NCBI GenBank assembly: GCA_964432985.1
Contig: CAYSPT010000021.1
Location: forward strand, 1 to 64,000
Length of the DNA: 64,000 bases
Direction of reading: 5' to 3'
From: CAYSPT01 sp964432985
GTDB lineage: Bacteria > Muiribacteriota > CAYSPT01
Position 1 is the first letter of the stretch. The number at the start of each line of letters is the position of its first letter. The notes beneath the pieces are model-generated. The model was not told where the DNA came from. It did no database searches and saw only the letters and a list, made by a program, of their open reading frames with translations. This document shows, one piece after another, positions 42,962-52,858 of this stretch. The position numbers and the translations under genes were made by a program.

Positions 42962-44518
42962 TTACAGTGCGTGCACAGAAGCATAAATCTTGTCGCGCCA
43001 CTTGTCGAATGCCTCATCGGAGCTGAGCTTCCTGAACTTCTTGATCCATCTCTTCTCCGCCGCGGTGAAAGGCAGTCCCAGGGCGGCCTTGGACATCAGG
43101 CCGTAGTTGACCCCTTCCTGCATGTAGCAGTGCCCCGAGGTGGGGGTTTTGGCGACGACTTCCGCCCAGGGCCGGTCCAGCCCCACCACCGGCGGTTTTA
43201 TCCGGCCGGACTTGGTCAATATTGCCGTGGTACCGTACGGTCCGCGGTTGTAGCCCACCATCCCCTTGATCAGCATGTCCTCAGGGGTGTCCGCCTCGTT
43301 GTAGATCTGCCCCCTGAAACGGTCAGGCGGCGGGGTGGAGCTGTTCAGGCATGAGTCGTTCAGGAACCTGATGCCCATGCGAATGTTATCTTTCGGATCG
43401 AACCGCCCCTCGCCGAAGTGCCTGCCCAGCTGCATGAAGCCGGTGAAACCCCAGCGGTTCTCCAGCACCTTGCCCTTGCGCGTGTGGGTGCCACGGGATT
43501 CGATCCAGATGACGGTCTTGACCACGTCTTCCGGGAGGACTTTCTTGCCGTAGATGTTTTCGACATAAGGCATTTTGTGCAGTTGATCCGTACGGTTTAG
43601 TCCGTTTCTGATCCAGGACTCGAAAGCCGGTGTGCGGGCGTTGATTTCGTTTCTATCAAAATGAAGTTTGACCGGGTTGGGTTCCCGGGGCTTGTCATTC
43701 TGCCCGTCTTCCCCCAATCGTCCGGTGATCTTGATGGCGCTTTTGTGCACGTAGGCGGGGGTTCCCTTGAAATCGATGATGTACCAGTCGCCGTCCTCCC
43801 CCGTGATCAGTATCTGGTCTCCTTCGGTAAGCGTTCCGGCAACGGTTCCCCAGGGGTCGGTGCGGACGTTCAGGTACCCGTCGCCGGTTCCAAAGACCTG
43901 TCCCGAGCGTATGGTAGGGGGCTCGTCGGGCGGTGGTTCTCCGCCCAACCGCCCGGTGACGGTAATGCCGCTTTTGTGAATATATGCGGTGGTGCCCTTG
44001 TAGTCAACGATGTACCAGTTATCGGATTCGCCGGTAATGAGCACCTGTTCTCCCTTGTTGATCCGTCCCAGGATGGTACCCCAGGGGCCCATCCTGACAT
44101 TCATGAATCCTGCTCCAAGGCCGGTCACCAGGCCTGAGCGGAGATCGGCGGGTGGTGGCGCCGCGGTCAGATCGACGCCGCTTTTGTGGATGTAGCCGGA
44201 TTTTCCCAGGAAGTTGATGATGTACCACTTACCCGAGACGCCGGTGATCCTGATCCTGTCATTGTTGTGCAGGACACCGATAATTTTTCCCCAGGGGCCG
44301 GTCCTCACGTTCATCGAGCCGTCGCTCGCATCTATCCGGCCGACCTTTAGCACTGGTGCCGCGGCAGTGGTGCTTTCAGGGGCTGTCCCCTGAGTAGCTG
44401 CTCTACCCGATGAAACAGCTTCGAAAATATCCGAGGCCAAGGCTCCGGTCCCGGCAAGCAGTACTAATACACAAACAACAGCCAAAGCTTTTTGCAGCTT
44501 AGTTTTGTTAACCTTCAT
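42962..44518 (-). CDS. Secreted triple-SH3b lytic transglycosylase-like protein
   Basis: A 518-residue exported protein. Signal peptide in the first 30 residues, then three SH3b repeats of about 70 residues each with the pattern NVR-GPWG and WYI-D-KG-AYIHKSG (about 50-110, 118-180, 195-258). The C-terminal domain has VIWIESRGTH with a likely catalytic Glu, GFTGFMQLGR, and MVGYNRGPYG, the E...GxxQ...N/YN pattern of goose-lysozyme/SLT-type transglycosylases. It should bind and cleave peptidoglycan. GGGAG precedes ATG at 44518 by eight bases. Confidence 0.85.
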   Translation of the reverse strand: MKVNKTKLQKALAVVCVLVLLAGTGALASDIFEAVSSGRAATQGTAPESTTAAAPVLKVGRIDASDGSMNVRTGPWGKIIGVLHNNDRIRITGVSGKWYIINFLGKSGYIHKSGVDLTAAPPPADLRSGLVTGLGAGFMNVRMGPWGTILGRINKGEQVLITGESDNWYIVDYKGTTAYIHKSGITVTGRLGGEPPPDEPPTIRSGQVFGTGDGYLNVRTDPWGTVAGTLTEGDQILITGEDGDWYIIDFKGTPAYVHKSAIKITGRLGEDGQNDKPREPNPVKLHFDRNEINARTPAFESWIRNGLNRTDQLHKMPYVENIYGKKVLPEDVVKTVIWIESRGTHTRKGKVLENRWGFTGFMQLGRHFGEGRFDPKDNIRMGIRFLNDSCLNSSTPPPDRFRGQIYNEADTPEDMLIKGMVGYNRGPYGTTAILTKSGRIKPPVVGLDRPWAEVVAKTPTSGHCYMQEGVNYGLMSKAALGLPFTAAEKRWIKKFRKLSSDEAFDKWRDKIYASVHAL

Positions 44519-44578
44519 TAGGATCACTCCCGATCTTGAACATTTTATAGCCGCATCTCATGTTGAGTTATGCACAAC

Positions 44579-45565
44579 TCAGGATTTTGTTTCACTTTTT
44601 TTCAGCAACCTGGCAATTTTTTCCCATCGCCGCCTGAAACGCGGCGGAATATCGTCCAGTGTCTCTTCCCGCGGCATGTCCGCTGCAGCGGTTTTCTTCT
44701 GTTTTTTCTGCTGCTTTTTCAGCTTGTGCGATGCGGTGTGGCAAACAAGGTCGATGACAAGTTTCATTCCCACCAGTATAGCCAGCAGCGCCGGCTGGGC
44801 CCCGAGGGCCATGACGGCGAACGCCCCCGCGATAATGGCAATGTGCATGAGTACGATTCTGCCATAGGGGGCAAACATCAGGGCCGGTAAAACAGTTGTT
44901 TTGAATTTCCGTTTGAGCAGAAAATTGTAGATGAAGGACATCCCATGGCTGGCCAGCAGTGTGTAAGCGGCGACCTTGATGATGTCCATATGCTGTAAAA
45001 GAAGCGCACTCTGGATCATATCGGTCGTCCCGGCCGCGCCGGTCACCGCGGGCGTTTTCGGGCCCAGCAGAGCGCAGATAAAGACCAGGTGGCCGAACAT
45101 GAATCCTCCGTAGTGGACGGTGAAAAACGCGATCAGGAACAGGCCGCCCAGGTACAGTGGATTTTTCTTGAAAAAGACATTGTAACCGATGACAATCAGC
45201 ATCTTGAGGATGTTGTATACTCCGATGATGGCGCTTTCGAGCCAGAACAGAAACATCACCGTGAATACCTTCCAGCCCCAGAACAGAACACCGTAAAGGG
45301 GGAGAAGATTAGCCAGTATCAGGAAAATGGCGGGAAGGGACTGGAATCTGGTCCACGATCCCGGCATCCTCAGGACAAGCTCTGATTCACTCTCTCCGTC
45401 AGGTTCTTCTCCCGGCCCTTCGGTGTCGATGGGAATCTCTGCTTCTTCCTTCAGCAGGTGGTCACGCGTTTCACGGCAGTACCTGGCGTGAAGGTCCAGT
45501 AATTTCCGGTTACCGAACTGCTCCCCGCACGTAGGGCAGTTAAGGTTTTGCATAAGGCTTTGCAT
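44579..45565 (-). CDS. DUF6498-like membrane protein with N-terminal zinc finger
   Basis: A 328-residue protein starting with a zinc-finger-like motif (NCPTCGEQFGNRKLLDLHARYC, a C-x2-C then H-x4-C arrangement), an acidic linker and six or seven membrane spans from residue 75 onwards (including FLFWLESAIIGVYNILKM). The membrane part fits DUF6498. It ends in a lysine-rich tail (HKLKKQQKKQKK). Function unknown. Not preceded by an obvious promoter; the 134 bases between it and the YjbQ gene show no features. Confidence 0.72.
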   Translation of the reverse strand: MQSLMQNLNCPTCGEQFGNRKLLDLHARYCRETRDHLLKEEAEIPIDTEGPGEEPDGESESELVLRMPGSWTRFQSLPAIFLILANLLPLYGVLFWGWKVFTVMFLFWLESAIIGVYNILKMLIVIGYNVFFKKNPLYLGGLFLIAFFTVHYGGFMFGHLVFICALLGPKTPAVTGAAGTTDMIQSALLLQHMDIIKVAAYTLLASHGMSFIYNFLLKRKFKTTVLPALMFAPYGRIVLMHIAIIAGAFAVMALGAQPALLAILVGMKLVIDLVCHTASHKLKKQQKKQKKTAAADMPREETLDDIPPRFRRRWEKIARLLKKSETKS

Positions 45566-45699
45566 AGGGGTATAGTAACAGAATAATCATTCAGCAAGCT
45601 AGTGTTTGACCCAGGGAAGGGACGGACAAGCAGTGTTACTGAACGGTGTTCTACCGGCTAAATAGGAAGTGAAAGCTATCTTGGGTTTTATCTCACTTT

Positions 45700-46119
45700 C
45701 TACTCTCCCATAAACTGGATGACAACTTCCCGCTGCCGGGCCTTGTTGTCGAAGTCACAGAGAATGAGCTGCTGCCAGGTGCCCAGGGTTAGTCGGCCGT
45801 TTTCCACCGGTACGGTCATGAAGGACTTCAGCAGGGCGGCTCGGACATGGGAGTATCCGTTGCCATCGTGCCAGCGGAGGTTGTGCTGGTAATCGGCGTC
45901 CGCTGGGGCAATGCGCTCGAATACCTCCTGTAGATCGTACACAGCCCCCGGTTCGTACTCGATGGTGGTGAGCGAAGCAGTCGATCCGGGAATGAAGATG
46001 TTGACGACCCCGCTTGCGCCTCCCGTTCCGGCCAGGAAGCGGTTGCAGTCTGCTGTTATGTCTATAACGTCTGTTTTACTGCCGGTTCGGTAATGTAACC
46101 GGTCGGTTACGATTTTCAT
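45700..46119 (-). CDS. YjbQ/UPF0047 family protein
   Basis: A 139-residue single-domain protein. Conserved residues include NIFIPGSTASLTTIEYEPG, YQHNLRWHDGNGYSHVRAAL and GTWQQLILCDFDNKARQREV, matching the YjbQ family. Members were shown to have weak thiamine-phosphate synthase activity, but the physiological role is not settled. GAGGGG precedes the ATG. It stands alone in orientation between two other units. Confidence 0.92.
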   Translation of the reverse strand: MKIVTDRLHYRTGSKTDVIDITADCNRFLAGTGGASGVVNIFIPGSTASLTTIEYEPGAVYDLQEVFERIAPADADYQHNLRWHDGNGYSHVRAALLKSFMTVPVENGRLTLGTWQQLILCDFDNKARQREVVIQFMGE

Positions 46120-46190
46120 ATGGTTCCCCTCTTCTTCATCTCGTGACGCAAGTTCAGAAATTATTCGGATTCATTAGTGGTGTAAACCTC

Positions 46191-46214
46191 TAATGTAAAA
46201 AAGTCAAGCCTGAC
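46191..46214. repeat. 24-bp dispersed repeat (partner at 59001-59024, inverted)
   Basis: TAATGT, six A, then GTCAAGCCTGAC. The reverse complement of 59001-59024 is the same apart from two bases in the middle. Both copies are intergenic. The GTCAAGCC core is shared with the REP-like palindromes of this window. The remainder of the 258-base gap 46120-46377 contains no gene. Confidence 0.7.
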
Positions 46215-46377
46215 CCTCACTGATTCTTCTCATTTCTAAATTGCATGTCATCATGCTGGGCTGACATTGTCATACTGTCGTGTAATCATTTGTCCTTGTA
46301 TATGAAAACAGGTATCATATGAAATCGCGGCCGGCATGAGGTTCGCGCCGGACAGTTCTCTGGAAGGTCACGTAATT

Positions 46378-47196
46378 ATGAGCGGTGTATTGGAAATGAT
46401 CAAGTACCTGGCCCGGCGGGCGGGCGAAATCCAGCTGGCCCATCTGGGCAAGGTGGAGCACATCGAGTACAAGGGAGAGATCAATCTGGTCACCGAGGTA
46501 GACAGAAAATGCGAACGGTTCATCGTGGGTGAGATCCAGCGCCTGTTTCCGGGAGACGACATCCTGGCGGAGGAGGGCACCGGACAGAGAACCCGGTCCT
46601 CGAACCGCTGGATCATCGATCCGCTGGACGGTACGGTGAATTATGCTCACGGATTCCCGTTTTTCTGCGTTTCTATCGCCCTGGAGCAAAACGGTGAGGT
46701 GGTGGCCGGGGCGGTGTTCGATCCCAACCGCGATGAATTGTTTGCGGCGGAAAAGGGCAGGGGAGCGACATTCAACGGCCAACCGATACACGTTTCTGCA
46801 AACTCCCGACTGAAAGAGTCTCTCCTGGCCACCGGTTTTGCCTACAACGTGCAGGAATCCGATCAGCTCGACAACCTGGACAATTTCGCCAACTTTGTCA
46901 AGACCGCTCAGGCAGTACGCCGTCCTGGCGCCGCGGCCATCGACCTGGCCTGGACTGCCTGCGGCCGGATCGACGGATTCTGGGAGCTGTTTCTCAAACC
47001 CTGGGACAAAGCAGCCGGTTATCTGCTTATCACTGAAGCCGGGGGAACGGTGAGCCTGTTTGACGGCTCGGCCTTCGACCTGTACGGTAATGAGCTGCTG
47101 GCCTCAAACGGTCTGATTCATCGGGACATGATCCGGGTCCTGGTAGAGGGCCGGCCTACTTCGCCTGTTTTGCCTGTTTCCACCGGTATAAAATGA
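46378..47196 (+). CDS. Inositol monophosphatase family protein
   Basis: A 272-residue Mg2+-dependent phosphatase of the IMPase/SuhB family. Metal ligands are seen in EEGTG (about residues 68-72), DPLDGTVNYAHG (about 84-95) and WDKAAGYLL (about 211-219). Substrates of this family include myo-inositol phosphates, fructose-1,6-bisphosphate and histidinol phosphate. The family alignment begins near LEMIKYLARRAGEI, so the ATG at 46378 (GGAAGG upstream) is preferred over one at 46336. Its 3' end overlaps the convergent DedA gene by 41 bases. Confidence 0.9.
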   Translation: MSGVLEMIKYLARRAGEIQLAHLGKVEHIEYKGEINLVTEVDRKCERFIVGEIQRLFPGDDILAEEGTGQRTRSSNRWIIDPLDGTVNYAHGFPFFCVSIALEQNGEVVAGAVFDPNRDELFAAEKGRGATFNGQPIHVSANSRLKESLLATGFAYNVQESDQLDNLDNFANFVKTAQAVRRPGAAAIDLAWTACGRIDGFWELFLKPWDKAAGYLLITEAGGTVSLFDGSAFDLYGNELLASNGLIHRDMIRVLVEGRPTSPVLPVSTGIK

Positions 47197-47752
47197 TTCC
47201 TGCGCAGACAAGCACGATCAGCACCAGGGTAATCAGAGGGTAATGCCGCTGCAAAATGTCCAGCATGGGTTTCCCCAGGTGGAAAACAAGCAGCGCTTCC
47301 AGGAGATAGCGCACCCCCCGGCTGGCGGTAGAGACCAGTATGAATTCGGTGAAATCAATATAGAAAGCACCCGCCGACAGGGTGAACACGCTGTAAGGAA
47401 TGGGCGAGAAACCAGCGATTCCCAAAGTCCACTTCTCGTATTTGTCGTACGTGTTGTGGACTGATTCCACCCGCTCGGGGGAAAACAACCTTTTTATCAG
47501 CGGCGTACCTCCCGTGTTACCGATGATGTAGCCGAAGGCGCTGCCCAGAATCGATCCGGCGGTGGCTAAAAAAGCGAGGAATATGGCCCCAGGCAGATCC
47601 CCCCTGGCCTGGGCCGACAGAGCGCACGTCATGAGCAGGACATCGGAGGGAAACGGTAAAAATGCCGATTCGGCAAAAGCCAGCAGATACAGGGCCAGTA
47701 TCGCGTAGGGGCTGCCGGCCAGCGAAATAGTCCACTCTATGAATTCACTCAT
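47156..47752 (-). CDS. DedA/YqaA-type SNARE-associated membrane protein
   Basis: A 198-residue integral membrane protein with five or six spans. It shows AFLPFPSDVLLMTCAL (the acidic and proline residues typical of DedA family loop), GSAFGYIIGNTGG and FSPIPYSVFTLSAG, matching the YqaA-like branch. DedA proteins take part in lipid (undecaprenyl phosphate or phospholipid) flipping. It overlaps the polysaccharide deacetylase gene by eight bases, so the two are co-translated. Confidence 0.85.
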   Translation of the reverse strand: MSEFIEWTISLAGSPYAILALYLLAFAESAFLPFPSDVLLMTCALSAQARGDLPGAIFLAFLATAGSILGSAFGYIIGNTGGTPLIKRLFSPERVESVHNTYDKYEKWTLGIAGFSPIPYSVFTLSAGAFYIDFTEFILVSTASRGVRYLLEALLVFHLGKPMLDILQRHYPLITLVLIVLVCAGIILYRWKQAKQAK

Positions 47753-48605
47753 ATTCCATTTCCAGGTACGGGTTGATCCCGAGTATATCAGGTACCGTGC
47801 AAAAGGTGTAGCCTTCCTGTTTCAACCTCGCGATGATTGCCGGCAGGGCTTTGACGGTGGCTGTGCGGTTGCCGCCGGCGGAATGCATCAGGATGATCGC
47901 TCCCTCATGAACCAGGGTGGTGACCCTGTCCAGAATCGACTCGACCCTGTTGGATTTTTTTGAAGACGCGGAAGAATCCCAGTCAAACGTATCCACAGAC
48001 CAGTTTATTATCCTCAGTCCCCGTGAGCAAAAGAAACGGACCTGCTCATCGGTTACCGCCCCGTAAGGCGGTCTGAATATGGACGGTCGGTACCCGGTTA
48101 TATCCCGGAAAGCGTCGGAGTTGTTCTGTATCTGTTCCTCGAACGCTACTTCGGGGTCGAGTTTTCTGAAATCGGGGTGGTCGTAGGAGTGCAATCCCAC
48201 GGCGTGTCCCAGTGTCAGGGTTTGTCTTACTATTTCCGGGTAGCGCCGCATCTGCTGGCCCAGGTAGAAGAAAGTGACCTTGATCTCGGCCTTGTTTGCT
48301 ATGTCGAGCACCTGTTTGGTATAGCGGGAATCGGGACCGTCATCGAAGGTCAGGGCGACTTTCTTTCCCGCCCCGGTGGCTTCGAGAAAGTAGAGACCGG
48401 GAAAATCTCGGGCCTGCCGCTCGACGGTGGCTTTGAAACGGCGCAGGGCGGCGGTGGGCATGGTGTTGCGAAGATGTTGGATATTGAGTGGATGCTGGAT
48501 ATTGAGCGGCTGCTGGCGGGGAGCATCCTCCGCTGAAGATGGTGCTGTCATTAGAGCGGCGGTGCAGGTGGCGGAGATGAGCATTGCGGCTTTCAGCCTA
48601 TTCAT
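47745..48605 (-). CDS. Secreted polysaccharide deacetylase (NodB domain)
   Basis: A 286-residue exported carbohydrate esterase 4 protein. Signal peptide to about residue 25, then VALTFDDGPDSRYT (catalytic base and metal Asp), HSYDHPDF (H-x3-H metal ligands), FRPPYGAV (active-site Arg), and IILMHSAGG. It should remove acetyl groups from peptidoglycan or an exopolysaccharide. The mature N-terminus contains a duplicated LNIQHP, caused by an 18-bp tandem repeat at 48478-48513. It overlaps both neighbours by eight bases in a TPR-deacetylase-DedA operon. Confidence 0.9.
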   Translation of the reverse strand: MNRLKAAMLISATCTAALMTAPSSAEDAPRQQPLNIQHPLNIQHLRNTMPTAALRRFKATVERQARDFPGLYFLEATGAGKKVALTFDDGPDSRYTKQVLDIANKAEIKVTFFYLGQQMRRYPEIVRQTLTLGHAVGLHSYDHPDFRKLDPEVAFEEQIQNNSDAFRDITGYRPSIFRPPYGAVTDEQVRFFCSRGLRIINWSVDTFDWDSSASSKKSNRVESILDRVTTLVHEGAIILMHSAGGNRTATVKALPAIIARLKQEGYTFCTVPDILGINPYLEMEYE

Positions 48606-50094
48606 TCTTCTGGTCTCTCAGGGTTTGCCTGATTAATCCGGCCTGTGTTCTTAACGCCGACGCTTCCGCGTGTCTCCCGGTGCCTCTGAATACATCTGCC
48701 AGGTTGCCCAGCACGGTTGCCGTGAAGCAATGAAGATATCCGAAAGCTCCCTTGCTTGCTTCCAGGGCCTGGTTGAACAGGGTTTCGGCCTCCTCCAGCC
48801 GGTCCATTTCGAGATACAACACCCCCAGGCTGTTGGCCACATCGGCGATGTTTTTCCGGTGGGCTTCCCCGGTCTGGTTGAAAAGCTTCATCGCCCGGGT
48901 GAGACGGCTTTCGGCCCGGCCATACAGCTTCTGCAGCAGTGCCGTCTGCCCCCACACCGCCAGGCGGTCTGCTGAGTCCGGGTAACTTGGGTCCCTGATT
49001 TGGCCTGATCCCGTGTTGCTGTCTGTTTCCTCGACAACCTGATCGAAAAGAGCTTTTTCCCCGGTGCTGCTTGTGCCGTGAAGCTTGTCGGCCGCTGCCA
49101 GGTTGCCCAGGCTGACCTGTATATCGCTGTGGTCCGGGCTCAAGACAGCTTTTCTTAGGAGGATGGCCCGTTCGTACAAAACGGCTGCTTCACGGTACTT
49201 TCCCTGTTTTTGGCAGGTCAGCCCGAGGCTGGTCAAGGCGGAGCTTACCTCCAGGTGACTGTCCCCGCGCGCTTGCTCGATAATGGCCAGGTTCCGCCTG
49301 TGCAGTGCTTCGGCTTGTTCGTAATCCTTCCGGGTTTCGTAGATAATGGCCAGGGAGACCAGGTTTTCGCACAGATCGGGATGGTCCCGGTGTAGTAACT
49401 GCTCCTGGAGGTGGAGGGCCTCTTTGAGCTGCTCCTCCCCAGCGGTGAAATTACAGCTGGAAATGTTGATCCGGGCCAGTGCGCCGAGAAACCGTGAGAC
49501 CTCCAGGTGCCGGGGACCGAGGTGCTTTTTCTTGAGAACCACCACCCGCTCGTAATAGCCGGCGGCGGCATCGAATGATTCCAGGCAGGCCTCAAGCTCG
49601 GCCAGCATGGTGAGGATAACGGCCAGGTCATGGTGCTCGTTTCCCAGCTGCTTCTCCTGCAGCTTGAGGGCTTTTTTCAGCATGGGAAGCGCCTGCTTGT
49701 GCTTGTGCCGCAGCACCAGTATCCGGGCCGCGTTGATCCGGCAGGCCACCTGGAGGAGATGTTGCTGTTTACCGGCTTTTCTTGCCAGTGTCAGCGCCCG
49801 GAAAAAGAGCGCTTCAGCCTCCGGGTAGGAAAGCTGTTTTATGTAGAGCTCGCCCAGTTCGTTGAGCCTCGTAACCAGCTCTACCGCGTCGGGGCCGAGC
49901 TCGGCTTCCAGGTCTTTGAGCTCTGTTTCTCCCTTTTTTATTGCCTGGTAGACGTGTTCTCGTTCGACAGGCGGAAGAAAACGAACCGGCTTGTGCAGCT
50001 CTGAGAATCCGGCAGCGAGCCCGGCTGCGAACCCGGCGGAAGTGGTGAGCGCGATCAGCATGCAGCAGGCCAGGGTGACCAGTTTTTTCTTCAC
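48598..50094 (-). CDS. Secreted tetratricopeptide (TPR) repeat protein
   Basis: A 498-residue exported protein: signal peptide (LVTLACCMLIALTTSAGFA) followed by about eight TPR_12/kinesin-light-chain-type repeats with the pattern L-LA-IY---KDYEQAEALHRRNLAI. Such repeats mediate protein-protein contacts; none identifies a partner. Repeats break around residues 325-365, with a loop rich in T, S and D, and resume to the C-terminus. Starts three bases after the P-ATPase stop, so the operon is probably ATPase-TPR-deacetylase-DedA. Confidence 0.85.
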   Translation of the reverse strand: MKKKLVTLACCMLIALTTSAGFAAGLAAGFSELHKPVRFLPPVEREHVYQAIKKGETELKDLEAELGPDAVELVTRLNELGELYIKQLSYPEAEALFFRALTLARKAGKQQHLLQVACRINAARILVLRHKHKQALPMLKKALKLQEKQLGNEHHDLAVILTMLAELEACLESFDAAAGYYERVVVLKKKHLGPRHLEVSRFLGALARINISSCNFTAGEEQLKEALHLQEQLLHRDHPDLCENLVSLAIIYETRKDYEQAEALHRRNLAIIEQARGDSHLEVSSALTSLGLTCQKQGKYREAAVLYERAILLRKAVLSPDHSDIQVSLGNLAAADKLHGTSSTGEKALFDQVVEETDSNTGSGQIRDPSYPDSADRLAVWGQTALLQKLYGRAESRLTRAMKLFNQTGEAHRKNIADVANSLGVLYLEMDRLEEAETLFNQALEASKGAFGYLHCFTATVLGNLADVFRGTGRHAEASALRTQAGLIRQTLRDQKNE

Positions 50095-50097
50095 GAT

Positions 50098-52809
50098 CTA
50101 TTCCTCTCTCCGTGCCTTTGCCCGGGATCGCACGATCTTGTACCCCTCGCCGATTATCAGCATCGGCAACGCCATCACCGCCAGCAGCAGCCAGCTTGAA
50201 AAAGGGATGGCGGTGGTGCTCAAGTAGGCCTGCAAAAACGGGGTGTAGACGGCGGCCGCTTGAATGGCGAAGGTGAGAACCACCGCTCCCAGCAGGAACC
50301 GGTTGGAGAAAAAACCGATCCGGTGCAGCGGGTTTTCCAGGGACCGGAAATTGAACACGTTGATCTTGCTGAAAACTACCATACCGGTCAGCGCCATGGT
50401 GTGTGCAACGGTCAGCGCTTCGGGGGTTCCATGCCCTATCGTCTGCCAGTAGTGCCAGAATACCCAGAGGATGATTACCGCCTTGTACAGCCCGATGCCG
50501 CTGAGCAGGAGGAGGACTTTACCGGGGAGAAGCGGGGCTTTCGGTTCGCGCGGCTTATTCTTCATTATTCCCGGTTCGGGTTGCTCGAACCCCAGCGAAA
50601 GAGCGGTGGCACCGTCGGTGACCAGGTTAAGCCACAGGATCTGCACCGGGAGCAGCACCAGCACTTTCCAACCGAAAAACAGGCTGGCGCTGAGGATGAT
50701 GACCTCGCCGAAATTGCTGCACAACATGTACCAGATGAACTTCTTGATGTTGGCAAACTGCCGACGTCCCTCTTCGATCCCGTCCACCAGAGAAGAAAAG
50801 CTGTCGTCGAGAAGAATGACGTCCGCCGCTCCCTTGGCTACATCGCTTCCCTTGATTCCCATGGCGATTCCCACGTCGGCCTGCCGCAGGGCGGGGGCAT
50901 CGTTAACACCGTCGCCGGTCATGGCGCAGATCTTTCCCAGGGTCTGAAAGGCTTTTGCCAGACGCATCTTGTGCCCCGGTGTGACCCTGGCAAAGAGAGA
51001 ATCTTTCCCCCCGAGGATGTCGTACAACGCGTCATCGTCGATGTCGTCGAGCTCCATCCCCGTCATGACACGGTCGAATTCCAGCCCGATTGCCCGTCCC
51101 ACGGCCCCCGCGGTAAGAGCGTTGTCGCCGGTAACCACCGCTATGCGTATACCGGCCGAGTGGGCCGCTTTGACCGCTGCCGCCGCTTCCGGCCGCGCCG
51201 GGTCGGTGATGCCCACCATTCCCAGAAAGGTGAGTTCCGTTTCCCATTGCTCAGACGGAGTGTCCGGGGTGCTCAAAACATGGTTGGCTACCGCCAGGAC
51301 CCTGATTCCGGCTGAAGCCATCTTCTCGTTCTGCTCGTAGAGGGCGGCGCGGGTGGCGTCGTCGAGCGTCTCGTTACGCTCGCCGATACGGATGGAACTG
51401 CACCGGTCGATAACCATCTCCGGCGCGCCCTTGACGTAGGCCACCGTCAGACCGTCCCGTTCCCACAGCATAGTCATGCGCTTGCGGTTGGAATCGAAAC
51501 TAAGCTCTCCCCGTGCCGGCCGGTTCCCTACCAGTTTTTCCACCGTCAGGCCGCACTTCATTCCCGCCACCACCAGCGCTGCTTCGGTGGGATCGCCGAT
51601 GGCCATCCAGGTTCCCTCTTTACGCTCGACGGCGGCGTGATTGCAGAGTATGGAGGCCTCCAGCACCACCCTGACATCCGCATTCTCCGAGCAGTCCATT
51701 CCATCCACCAGGAGGCTGCCTTTGGGTTCGTAACCGGTTCCTCCGACTTCCACCACTGCCTGGTCGTTAAGCAGTAGTTGGGGGACCACCAGTTGGGTGA
51801 CCGTCATTTCGTTGCGGGTGAGGGTCCCGGTCTTGTCAGTGCAGATTACGCCGGTGGCACCCATGGTTTCGTTGGCTGTCAGACGTCGCACCAGGCACTG
51901 CCTGGTGAGCATCTTGCGCATCCCCAGGGCCAGGGTGATGGTGAGCACCGCCGGGAGACCTTCCGGAATGGCTCCCACCGCCAGCGAGATGCCGAACATG
52001 AACATCTCTTTCATGGAGAATCCCTGGAGGCTCCCCAGGATGACGATGAGCAGGCACAAGCCGCCGGCCATGATCCCCAGCTTCTTGGCCAGCCTGGCGG
52101 TCTGACGCTGAAGGGGCGATTTTTCTTCGGGGGTCGATCCGGTGAGTTCGGCGATTTTCCCGAATTCTGTGTGACCGCCGGTAGCGGCCACCACCCCGGT
52201 GGCGGTGCCGTTGCACAGCACCGTGCCGCAGTACAGCATGTTAGTGCGTTCGGCCATCGGTATCTCCGGGGCGAGAACCGCCTGATTCTTTCGTACAGGC
52301 GCTGATTCTCCCGTCAACACCGCCTCGATGACCTGGCAGTCATTTGCCGTCAGCACGTAGACATCCGCCGGAACGCGTTCCCCTGCCTCGAGCACCACCA
52401 GGTCGCCGGGGACCAGTTCGGCAACGTCCACCACGGTACGCTTGCGGTCGCGGATCACCTGGCATTCCAGGAGCATCATTTTCTTCAGCTCTTCCATGGC
52501 CTGCTCGGCTTTGAGCTCCTGGAAGAATCCCAGGCAGCCGTTGAGGATTACGATAATGACGATGGCGACGGCGTCCCGCCACTCGTGCAGAAGCACGCTG
52601 ATTACTGCGGCCATGAGCAGGATAAGGATCAGAAAATCGGAAAACTGTCTCAACAGAATCTTCCATATCGGGACGGATGGTGGTTCGGGAAGGACATTGC
52701 GGCCTGTAGATTTCTGGCGGTGGACCACTTCGCGTGATGTCAGTCCTACACCATCGGTCTCAAGCTGCTTCAGTACGGTGTCTTTCGTTAACGTATGCCA
52801 TTCGGACAT
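50098..52809 (-). CDS. Calcium-type P-type ATPase
   Basis: A 903-residue P2 ATPase. It contains the cation N-terminal region, actuator loop LTGESAPV, M4 AIPEGLPAVLT (ion-binding PEGL), the phosphorylation site CTDKTGTLTRNEM, the nucleotide-binding KGAPEMV, TGDGVNDAPAL hinge, and M5/M6 with LWLNLVTDGATAL. PEGLP and the NLVTDG motif point to a SERCA/PMCR-type Ca2+ (or Mn2+) exporter rather than H+ or Na+/K+. Ten membrane spans are expected. Length is normal and no frame damage is seen. Confidence 0.93.
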   Translation of the reverse strand: MSEWHTLTKDTVLKQLETDGVGLTSREVVHRQKSTGRNVLPEPPSVPIWKILLRQFSDFLILILLMAAVISVLLHEWRDAVAIVIIVILNGCLGFFQELKAEQAMEELKKMMLLECQVIRDRKRTVVDVAELVPGDLVVLEAGERVPADVYVLTANDCQVIEAVLTGESAPVRKNQAVLAPEIPMAERTNMLYCGTVLCNGTATGVVAATGGHTEFGKIAELTGSTPEEKSPLQRQTARLAKKLGIMAGGLCLLIVILGSLQGFSMKEMFMFGISLAVGAIPEGLPAVLTITLALGMRKMLTRQCLVRRLTANETMGATGVICTDKTGTLTRNEMTVTQLVVPQLLLNDQAVVEVGGTGYEPKGSLLVDGMDCSENADVRVVLEASILCNHAAVERKEGTWMAIGDPTEAALVVAGMKCGLTVEKLVGNRPARGELSFDSNRKRMTMLWERDGLTVAYVKGAPEMVIDRCSSIRIGERNETLDDATRAALYEQNEKMASAGIRVLAVANHVLSTPDTPSEQWETELTFLGMVGITDPARPEAAAAVKAAHSAGIRIAVVTGDNALTAGAVGRAIGLEFDRVMTGMELDDIDDDALYDILGGKDSLFARVTPGHKMRLAKAFQTLGKICAMTGDGVNDAPALRQADVGIAMGIKGSDVAKGAADVILLDDSFSSLVDGIEEGRRQFANIKKFIWYMLCSNFGEVIILSASLFFGWKVLVLLPVQILWLNLVTDGATALSLGFEQPEPGIMKNKPREPKAPLLPGKVLLLLSGIGLYKAVIILWVFWHYWQTIGHGTPEALTVAHTMALTGMVVFSKINVFNFRSLENPLHRIGFFSNRFLLGAVVLTFAIQAAAVYTPFLQAYLSTTAIPFSSWLLLAVMALPMLIIGEGYKIVRSRAKARREE

Positions 52810-52858
52810 GGTACTGTAACACCTGCCTTAACAGATAAATATAATGGGGATAATAATA